Below, one piece after another: positions 44,768 to 52,345 of a stretch of DNA of 52,345 bases (the stretch's first letter is position 1; every line of letters begins with the position of its first letter). The notes beneath the pieces are model-generated. The model was not told the DNA's origin. It worked only from the letters and a program-made list of their open reading frames with translations, and searched no databases. The position numbers and the translations under genes are program-made. Source of the DNA: Amoeboaphelidium occidentale (Eukaryota; Aphelidiomycota; Aphelidea); the NCBI GenBank assembly GCA_023515795.1, contig JALGPX010000038.1:21587-73931 (forward strand). The letters run 5' to 3'.

Positions 44768-46452
44768 ATGTCAGCAACATCGGACAGCCATGCTGGTGAG
44801 CTTTGGACTATTTGTTAGAAACTAAACTTTGCTTTTAGATTCAAAGGACGCAAAATCTCCGGTGAATGTTCTTGATAAGACAAAGTATTACTTGGAAGTT
44901 TCGCCAAAGAAATATCGTTCGAAAAGCTGGGATAGTAGCGATACCGTGAAAGAGTTCATGGAGAAGGATACGATGGCCCCAAAATTCAAGAAACTTGTTC
45001 GAGAAGGTATACCTGATGAACTACGATGTATCATGTGGACTAGAATACTCAAGATTGATCAATTGCCAGGTACATTGATTATATCCTGTTTTCTTATGTT
45101 CCGTAGACCATGAACGAGATTACCAAGGAGCTGTCAAGACGCACAAGTTGGATGAGCATGGGAAAACTATGAAGGCTCCAACATTTGGTGGTGCGATCCA
45201 TTTTGATCGTTTAGCTCTCACAGAAGAAGGTCTTGCTGTCGTGCGAAATATTCTATGCATATTGGCACTAGAACATCCTGAGTTAGAATATTGTCCTTTT
45301 ATACCAACTGTTGTGGCTTTAATTCTGCATCACGCTTCTCCTGACGAAACTTTAGGTTGCATGCGAGTAATGATACGGAAATCTGGTATGACAGACTGGG
45401 TCTACTTTCCTTTGAATCTTGCTTCATGCATGGCTTTTTATACCGCATTTGGAGAACTTTTACGAAAGAATGTTCCCAAAGTTTGTAAACACCTGAGTTT
45501 ATTGGATAAGTCTAAAGATGTTCGTGGATTTTGGATTAAATGGTTAAATAATTTTCTTTTGGATATCCTATCATTGGATGCAGCGTTTCGCCTTATGGAT
45601 AGTTTCATCTTGGAAGGATACAAAATAATATACCGGTATGGAATTGGTGCTTTAATACTTCGTGGTCCTGTTGTTCTGAAATGCAATAACATTCAAGATG
45701 TCATGCGAATTTATGAAGAGCAGCCTTTTTCTGCCAGAAATGAAGATGACGATAAATTAGCCAAAGCTGCCTATAATTTCTCTTTCAGTCGGTCACACGT
45801 CACAAAGATTAGCACAGAACACTTGGCTAATAATGAGAACCATGACATGGTTGCTTGCGACCCGACAGCTGAATTGAGACTGATGCCAAAACTTCTTTCG
45901 AAATCAGCATTCTTGCAAGATCAACATTGGCAATATGTCTACAGTTGGATACCAAAGCATAAAAAACCTTATGACGTTGATATTTTATTCAGTACAGAAG
46001 AACATGGCTACAACTTGGATACTCTGTATGCGAAATGTGATGATAACGAGCCTTTGTTGATTTTTGTACAGACTACTGACGGAAAGATCTTTGGGTCTTA
46101 CATTTCCGAGTCTTTCAGAGGAAATTTATCTACTGGAAGATTTTTTGGTACTGCCGAGACATTCTTATTCACGCTCGAACCTAAACACGAAAAGTTTGAA
46201 TGGGTGGGATTATCGGTCAGGCCTGAAGATCCAGATAAGATGAGTGATGTAGCCGTTAATTCATCTTACTTTATATTTGGTAACAATAAGTATCTTGCAG
46301 TTGGTGGCGGAGGAGTAAATTATGGATTTTCGCTTGACGAGAAGCTGGAGAAAGGCACTTCGGGAACATGCACTTCATTTAATAATCCAAGTTTGGTCGG
46401 AGATAAGAATACGTTTGAGATTAGGATAGTAGAAATTTGGATATTTAAGTAA
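44768..46452 (+). CDS. TBC/TLDc protein (TBC1D24/Skywalker-like)
   Basis: Membrane-traffic protein combining a Rab-GAP-like TBC domain and a TLDc domain. Exons 44768-44795, 44839-45069 and 45107-46452 (introns 43 and 37 nt), 534 aa. TBC about 50-250: REGIPDELRCIMWTRIL, RNILCILALEHPELEYCPFIP, FWIKWLNNFLLDILSL. TLDc about 300-534: LPKLLSKSAFL-type start (LMPKLLSKSAF), YSWIPKHKKPYDVDILFST, GKIFGSYISESFRG, ETFLFTLEP, GGGGVNYGFSLDEKL, CTSFNNPSL, FEIRIVEIW. The Arg finger IxxDxxR is not kept (AIHFDRLAL), as in animal TBC1D24, so GAP activity is doubtful. The first exon codes only MSATSDSHA. Confidence 0.9.
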
Positions 46453-46466
46453 TAGATTCATTAGTT

Positions 46467-47567
46467 CTACTTGATCCCCATTATGTTCAGCGCAGAGTAA
46501 GCTACTATTAGCGGCAAAACAATTGCGTACAAGTCAATCCCACTAAACATGAATGATGATGTTATGATATTCAGTAAAGAATTGCGCCCAAACTGTCTCC
46601 AGAACTCGATATCTTGGATGAAGTTGACGTGATTCAATGGTTTGCTATTTCGTATAAATGCATGACCATGATACAAAAACATTATTCCATAAACAAGGAA
46701 TTGCAAACCAAACAGCGTTCGCCTCGTCAGACCGGCCTTGATAAACAGTACATGAACAAATGATATAGTGATAATCAAGGCTAACAGCAGCTTCATAAAC
46801 GTTTCACCTCCAAACAATTCGTAAGCAGGAACTAGAACCCAGTACACACTAAAAATTGACCAGCACAAATGAAGACCTGTTGGATGGCTGAAATGGCAAA
46901 GTATCAATGCACTCAAAGATTTCCAGTTGAAAGTTGAAGTTATCGTCGTGTTGTCCCACATAATGCTCGGACTCAACTTTGTCCAGAAAACATACAAAAG
47001 AACCATCAATGATAGAATAACTTCCAATATAGATATCTTTCTCAGTAATGTACGGAATACATAAGTTCTAGTTCCAAGAAAGCCATCAGTATACTTTGCG
47101 ACTGGGACAAAATCTTTAAGAGGCCGAGCACAGCCTTGGCTCGAAGAATAACTTGGAATACACAAGCACTTATCATACAAGTAAATACCCCGATAATTGC
47201 ATGCTCTTGTCCCTCCGATATCAACATTGCTCAGGCTTTCCGAAAGCGAAACAAGCCTGTTCGGCAACGGAATCCAGAGATTAAAGATACCCAGAAAATA
47301 ATCCTTCGAAAGCGAGCCAGGAAGCAATGAGGCAGCTAAGATGCTGAATAGTCCATAATCAGTGTAGCTTACTATGTTCAGCAACAAGTTAGAGTTGCCC
47401 CAAGCCATAATATTCACAAAGACATTCTTCAGCACACTATCATCAGAGTATCCAGCCTGATAAACAGACAATGATCTTATAAATTCTTTGAAGTGAGCCT
47501 CATTGGGATTAGTAAGGTATGCCAAAAGCAGCAGCGCCAACACGAACCAAAAGCTTAAATTGTTCAT
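46467..47567 (-). CDS. Unidentified multi-pass membrane protein with EGF-like Cys cluster
   Basis: Family not recognised. Single exon, 366 aa. It starts with an uncleaved-type signal or first membrane span (MNNLSFWFVLALLLLAYLTN) followed by NPNEAHFKEFI, a phrase seen in many small eukaryotic and bacterial proteins of unknown role. A lumenal loop holds four closely spaced Cys (RACNYRGIYLYDKCLCIP ... QGCAR), like half an EGF module. The C-terminal half has about five membrane spans, including LEVILSLMVLLYVFW, ALILCHFSHPTGLHLCWSIF and IDLYAIVLPLIVAYSALNIM. Stop 14 bp from the convergent TBC-TLDc stop; divergent from MED1 with 109 bp. Confidence 0.65.
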   Translation of the reverse strand: MNNLSFWFVLALLLLAYLTNPNEAHFKEFIRSLSVYQAGYSDDSVLKNVFVNIMAWGNSNLLLNIVSYTDYGLFSILAASLLPGSLSKDYFLGIFNLWIPLPNRLVSLSESLSNVDIGGTRACNYRGIYLYDKCLCIPSYSSSQGCARPLKDFVPVAKYTDGFLGTRTYVFRTLLRKISILEVILSLMVLLYVFWTKLSPSIMWDNTTITSTFNWKSLSALILCHFSHPTGLHLCWSIFSVYWVLVPAYELFGGETFMKLLLALIITISFVHVLFIKAGLTRRTLFGLQFLVYGIMFLYHGHAFIRNSKPLNHVNFIQDIEFWRQFGRNSLLNIITSSFMFSGIDLYAIVLPLIVAYSALNIMGIK

Positions 47568-47676
47568 GATCAAAGTGATCAGGATGAAACAAGAGTAGAT
47601 CGTTTCAATTCAAGTATGCAGCCAAGTTAAATCGTTTGGGTTTTAATTTGCGCTTTCGCTATATATTTTGTGTTAA

Positions 47677-49277
47677 ATGTCTTTGGCTTCGTCGTCCGGT
47701 GCAGAGGTTCGACTCAGAAAATCATTGCCTGGTAAGCGCCGCACCATGTAAAACAACTTTTAAACTATCCCAGATGACCATCCTATATTTGGCGCATGTT
47801 ACGCTTTGGTTAGTGACTTAGAGACTATGGACAAGAATTATCGTTTGGAGAATCTCGTAATGACCCTGCGCGATAAGATAAGTCTGCATTTATTGCGCCG
47901 TGCTTTCAGAATCCCAATGGACAAGAAGTACTTTTACGATGTGGCTCAGGATCTGAAGTAAATCTTTTGATGATGGCCAACTGAATAAGTGTAGAATGCA
48001 GGTTTTCGAGGATGATTATTTAAAAGATCCTGAAGCAAAAGTTCTGTCTTTATGCGGTTCCATTTTAGTCGTCGATGTAATTCTTTGAGGTCTTAAGATG
48101 ATTTACGTGAAAGATAAATGTTGGCATTGACAAGATGGCAGTTTCCGTTTCGTTTGCTTCAGAGGTTCAGTCAGATAAGGAGATTAACACGATCCTGCTT
48201 CAGAATTTGATGGATTTAGACGCAGTTAATTTTCAAAAGAATTTAACGTATTTGGCGTTGCTGGACACTTCGACCTCTCTGCTTCAAGCTGACTTCTTCC
48301 ATGTTTCAACAATTATCAAGGAAGATTTGATCAAAATATTCAATGAGGAGCACAAAGCTGTTCCAGATCTTAGAGAAAGATTAATGAGAGGTTGTGGCGT
48401 CCGCATTGAAGAACGATCGTGTTTACCGTTTACTTTTACATTTTGGTCTGATGGTCAAGTAAACATTGACGCAAACATACTAGTCGAACGAGCGACTCCT
48501 CACTTTTACACTGGTCAAGTTATAGTTCATGGGTCACCTTATGGCAGTAGTATGGTACCTAAATGTGGAAGTTTCCTTCTGAGCCAAGAAAATCAAAAAG
48601 CTCATCAAATAACTGTTTCACCCTTCATTCCTCCAATATCTGTACCAATTCTAACTTCTGCTAATTCGACTCAAATAAGCGCAATGTTTGAACTTCGGCT
48701 CACAAACTCAATTGTACTCATGGAAGCTTTTGCGACTCAGCTATTGGAAGTTGTTTATCATGGCTCGATTCCAGAGGAAGTTCTAAAACAAGATGAACGA
48801 TCAGATTTCGCTCCTTACGCAGAATGTCTCATAAGTGAAGTGATGGGCGTAGACTTGATACAAGCTAATAGTGAAAAGAAAGACTTAACTAAAACGCTGG
48901 ACAAAGCTTGGTTCCTTGTTTCGTTCAAATCAGATGTTGTTGTTCGGTGCTTGAAATGTTACAAAATACCATTTAAGGATCCCTCACAGTTTCATCTTAT
49001 TTTGCAAGTATTACGCAAGCAGATATACTTGAATGAGATAATGTCATCTTTAATCGGACAAGAGGAGAATAATGACTTTGAACATATTTGCAGAATTGTA
49101 GCAACTTTGACTGACACAGAATTAATCATTGAGATCAACAAGTCTTTCAACCTACATCTGTCTCTGGATACTGTGGAAATCACTTCATGCTCAAAGAATA
49201 TTGATGTAACTCAGTTAAACCAAATGTTGCAAGAAACAAGAAGTATACCAAAGATAATCACAAAAATTCTGGAATAA
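47677..49277 (+). CDS. MED1: Mediator complex subunit 1
   Basis: Middle-module Mediator subunit bridging activators and RNA polymerase II. Exons 47677-47731, 47774-47957, 47995-48076 and 48114-49277 (introns 42, 37, 37 nt), 494 aa. The N-terminal helical part (about 20-90) is followed by the Med1 core: SILVVDINVGIDKMAVSVSFASE, a VQSDKEINTILLQNL block, AVNFQKNLTYLALLD, then the region with WSDGQVNI and the C-terminal SLDTVEITSC. Without the last intron, exon 3 ends in a premature stop and the second half appears to start at an internal ATG (48135), so the gene is easily split in two by automatic annotation. Spliced in phase, the two halves form one Med1 protein. Confidence 0.82.
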
Positions 49278-49307
49278 TAAACCCTTGAGAAAGTTTCTAT
49301 TGATGGA

Positions 49308-50116
49308 TCACTTGAATGCACCCTCGCGTATCCATCCATTCATTCCGTACTTTTGATAGTCATGAATAGGATCACCAGCATGCAAAACTCGTGTATCTTC
49401 AACACCTTTCACATCAACATCATACCAGAAGGCTGCCTTATTCTTTACAGGTTGTACAGATATTCCAACCTCAGGAAAAGAAGTTGCACCACCATGAGCC
49501 AAAGGAACATCATTCAGATACACAAAAAATGTTATGACTCTCTGTCCACCTCGCGAGAGCTCACGCTCAGAGCCAACTTGACCAGGTAAGAAGAAATCAA
49601 AATGCTACAATAAAAGAATAAAGGTTAACATCATGTAAAATCATAATCAGAAAGAATTACTGGTTTGTACTCTTGCTGATTTCTGTACCAAACAATTTGC
49701 AACGGTTCAATGTTCGGTGTAGGCTTGTTTGAGAAATACGACATTCTTTGCTCAATGCAGGACACAACATCATCTTGGGATCTTTCCAAGAACGCACTGA
49801 ACGAAGATCGTACTGTTAAATCAGGATTATTACTTTCATCATCCACCAAGCCAGACTGTTTCATCAGAGGCTGCCCCAACATTATCAAATGATCAGCTTC
49901 ACCAGGGGCCAAGAAATTATCAATTTCCATTATTAAAGGATCTCTTAGAACAACTCTGACTGTGTAATTATGGTTCTTGTCACAAACGTAATTCTTCATG
50001 AACTCAGCATCATCAAAACCTTTGCTTAAGCCAAAGATAGTTTGATCAGTAGAGCCTCGACAGCATAAAACCAAAAAGCTAAGTAAAGCCAAAGAGCCAA
50101 ATGTAAACTTGAACAT
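49308..50116 (-). CDS. Prolyl 4-hydroxylase (2-oxoglutarate/Fe(II) dioxygenase)
   Basis: Secretory P4H-alpha-like enzyme hydroxylating prolines. Exons 50116-49661 and 49604-49308 (intron 56 nt, the second longest), 250 aa. Signal peptide MFKFTFGSLALLSFLVLCCR. Catalytic domain from about 55: DPLIMEIDNFLAPGEADHLI, VRSSFSAFL, then after the intron HFDFF with the HxD iron ligands, RVITFFVYLNDV, GGATSFPEVGISVQP, and VLHAGDPI with the distal His. The usual 2-oxoglutarate-binding Lys/Arg is probably the Lys in DYQKYGMNGWI. The start is chosen for the signal peptide. No ER-retention tail (ends REGAFK). Substrate unknown; cell-wall hydroxyproline proteins are possible. Confidence 0.92.
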
Positions 50117-50237
50117 TCTCAGTGAGTCGCTAAAGGGAAAATCAAACTCAAGTTTGTCTGGTTCGTTTCCCAGTTTGATCTCAACAGCGAAAAACAGTAA
50201 CAGCAGAAAGACTTTAAAGGTTAAATTAAAAAGCGCA

Positions 50238-51956
50238 ATGGATTCCATGGACATTCGATTACTTTTGGAATCTTCAGAATGGGCAGCAGATGAGGAGAAG
50301 AAGCTAGCATTGATAGTTGGAGAGAAGCAAAAGGAATTTAAGGAGAACTTGAGAGAGGCAATGGACAAGTTGAAGCTGAAGATGGAGAATATACGGAACA
50401 TGGCAAATAAGTATGTTTCAAGTCTAGCTGACTTAAATTATAGTGAAATCGAAACTCATTCAGTATTTCAAAGCCCCGCAACCATTAGAAAGCGTCACAT
50501 GGTTGAACAGAGTGACACAGTAACGAAAATACCAAAAGAGGTTGTGGACACTGCGATCAAGTTGCCTAGCAAGCGGTACCTGGATCTTGAAACACCTTTA
50601 GCTTCTAAGAAGTTGGTTCTTGATGACTCGATTGCACTTACATCTACGGTTATTAAAGAGCAAGAACCTCAAACAGTAAAGAAAATATCAAGGGAAGATC
50701 AAGAAGATAGAATTAAGCATATGCTGGAGTTTGGTCAGGAGAGGCTGAGGCAGAAACTGAAGAATATCAAGGCACCATCGAAACCATCCACGCAGGAGGA
50801 AAACTCACAGGAAAAATCTAGCGAATTTGTCACAGGCCGTGAGACATCGTTTGATTTAAGGACTTCTACGCTGAATATCAGCCATGATGTCAGTGTTTCA
50901 ATTGAACAAGAGAAAAGCAAAAAGGAATCTGACAGTTTTGCTAATTCCAGAGAAAGCACAATATCAATGATTGCGCCTCAAGATGATAAGACACAGTTTG
51001 ATAGTCCTATAATAATAGCAATGAACGAGGAAATGATCACTGAACAGATGCCTGATTTTTTCTCGGATAACACACCAAAAGTTTCACATAAACAGAAACA
51101 GGAGGAAGATCATGTTCTTGCCTCGAAGCCTGTGACCAAGGAACAGAAACCTACTAATGCGGAAAGTTCCGCAGCTCGAACAGTTAATTTAGCTGAGAGT
51201 CGTAAACTTCAGAATGCTCATTCTCAGAACAAGTTCTTGAGTGAAGCAGCAAAAAAGCTTAGGGAAGAGGAACAACGAAAGGAGATGTTTGTGAAGAAAC
51301 GCCAAGAAGAAAAAGAACGAGAGCTTGAAGCACTTAGAAAAAAGGTAAACATCATGCCATTAGTTTAATTCTTGTAGAAGGAAGAAGATGAAGAACGACT
51401 TCGGAAACTCCAGAGAATGAAAGAAATTCAGAAGCAAAAGGAAGATATGCCTCCACCTCCAGCACCGTTATCCCATCCATCTTCGCATGTAAAGAAGCTA
51501 GCTGCAACTTCAATACAATCTCTCGCTGCAGCATCATCGGAAATCGATCCAAGTCAAACTATCGTCAACAAACACGGAGGAGAATATTTCTTACCAAAAG
51601 TTCCAGACTCTGATGATTATTCTAGTGATGATGATTCTGGACGGAGTCGACCTAAAGTTGTCGTGCCACAATGGGCAAAGTCGCCATTCCTAAAAGAATC
51701 TCTGAAACATCAACAAGTAGTCGATCCAGAGGCAATTTTTGGCGATGTTGACCCAAAGGACCTTGAACTAGAGAGTAACATTATTTGGTAGATACTCAAA
51801 GCTAATTACTTTGTAGAATTGTTCACTAAAAAGAAGCATGGTTTCAGGGCACGAACAAGTTCTGCGAATTGGAGTCGTGATAAATTAACGACAGAGGAAA
51901 AAGAATCTTATGCAAAATTTATGTTCAAGAAGCAAGAAGACTTCAACAATATATAA
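50238..51956 (+). CDS. SLI15: Inner centromere protein INCENP/Sli15
   Basis: Scaffold of the chromosomal passenger complex; activates Aurora B. Exons 50238-51344, 51378-51774 and 51817-51956 (introns 33 and 42 nt), 547 aa. The N-terminus is helical (LLLESSEWAADEEKKLALIV), the centre disordered, and residues about 320-395 form a Glu/Lys/Arg-rich single helix (KKLREEEQRKEMFVKKRQEE). The C-terminal IN-box has PKVPDSDDYSSDDDSG, RPKVVVPQWAKSPFLKESL, DPEAIFGDVDPKDLELEKLF and, in the last exon, FRARTSSANWSRDKLT with the conserved Ser-Ser that Aurora phosphorylates. Splicing both introns rebuilds the IN-box exactly, so the C-terminus is secure. Start at the first ATG after the divergent prolyl hydroxylase (121 bp). 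Confidence 0.92.
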
Positions 51957-52030
51957 TCGTTTCTTGTTTTTCCTCTTTGTCTGAATCCCTTAGCGAAATC
52001 TCTTTTTTGTTCTTTGAATCTTGTTGGCGA

Positions 52031-52345
52031 ATGGAAGACGAAGCAAGAAGCCACGCTCAGATTTTGGGCAAAAAGAAAATAAAGGAATTACTACAACAAG
52101 TGGATCCTTCAGAGAGAGTGGAACCGGAAGTGGAGCAAGTAAGCCTAATTAGACCTTAGGGACTTATTAGTAGATTTTATTGGAAATGGCTGATGAATTC
52201 ATCGATAATGTTACCAGGCTTGGATGTCAATTAGCGAGGCACAGACAGTCAGATACTTTGGAAGTGAAGGATCTTCAAATGGTTTTGGGTAAGCTGGACG
52301 CGCATTCCTGAAAGAACAGACTTATCCTGTAGAATCTTCGTATGA
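52031..52345 (+). CDS. TAF12: TFIID/SAGA subunit TAF12 (partial, runs off the window)
   Basis: Histone-fold subunit shared by TFIID and SAGA, pairing with TAF4 or Ada1. Exons 52031-52138, 52174-52288 and 52333 onward (introns 35 and 44 nt); the window ends in the third exon. Seen: LGKKKIKELLQQVDPSERVE, ILLEMADEFIDNVTRLGCQL, ARHRQSDTLEVKDLQMVLE, the standard TAF12 histone fold. The N-terminus is short, without the long Gln/Ser-rich region of yeast Taf12. The ATG at 52031 is the first in frame. Confidence 0.9.

Noticed and set aside
47690-47720. GGTTCGACTC resembling a tRNA T-loop
   Set aside because: It lies inside MED1 exon 1, and no matching acceptor, D or anticodon arms can be folded around it.
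47958-48088. A separate 110-aa gene ending at 48088
   Set aside because: Splicing 48077-48113 joins it in phase to the downstream frame and yields one Med1 protein, a better explanation.

Overview
This is nuclear DNA from a compact eukaryotic genome, most probably a deep-branching fungus (chytrid, zoosporic or rozellid/aphelid-like grade) or a very close relative. Fungal signs are the trifunctional HIS4 fusion, a HAL4/SAT4-type kinase, DBP3, a Psy2-type PP4 subunit and GNA1 for chitin precursor supply. Several genes are commoner in animals or early fungi than in yeasts: RSPRY1, a TBC1D24-like TBC/TLDc protein, HEN1, an FBXW7-like F-box/WD40 protein, a TRAF-type RING protein and CHMP5. I cannot name a species.

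I annotate 36 protein genes and one uncertain small ORF in 52 kb. By my splice reconstruction they carry about 59 introns, nearly all 30-56 nt; one, in HEN1, is 89 nt. Most start GTA/GTR and end TAG, and several end TTTAAAG. Splice sites were placed by eye from reading-frame continuity and family conservation. Exon coordinates are given in the evidence and may be off by a base or so. I see no tRNA, rRNA, CRISPR array, transposon or viral fossil.

Layout: 0.1-9.3 kb holds PP4 regulatory subunit 3, acyl-CoA oxidase, MZT1, VPS26 and a TM9/EMP70 protein. 9.4-17.7 kb holds an F-box/WD40 ubiquitin-ligase receptor, two GNA1 paralogues, an LRR protein, an unknown acidic protein, CHMP5/VPS60 and a FHA-forkhead factor. 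18-29.5 kb holds RSPRY1, a RasGEF, a serine incorporator-like TMS1, ERV1, an unknown 7TM protein, HIS4 and MIX23. 29.5-39.2 kb holds DUS1 (with a 20-N gap flanked by a 122-bp duplicate), a Siw14-like phosphatase, the centromeric histone CENP-A, HEN1, SRP54, a RING/TRAF protein, a C2H2 factor and dUTPase. 39.2-52.3 kb holds a HAL4-like kinase, DBP3, a MARCH-type RING protein, a TBC/TLDc protein, an unknown membrane protein, MED1, prolyl 4-hydroxylase, INCENP and the start of TAF12.

The genes are housekeeping and do not form a cluster. Themes recur by function: chromosome segregation (MZT1, CENP-A, INCENP, Psy2), membrane traffic (VPS26, TM9, CHMP5, SRP54, TBC/TLDc, TMS1), transcription (MED1, TAF12, forkhead, C2H2) and mitochondrial disulfide import (ERV1, MIX23). 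Packing is extreme: divergent start codons lie as close as 23 bp and convergent stop codons as close as 8 bp. The most notable points are CENP-A with a long loop 1, HEN1, two GNA1 copies that differ at key positions, a PTS2-bearing acyl-CoA oxidase with a GC-AG intron, and an in-frame mini-intron next to the forkhead recognition helix.
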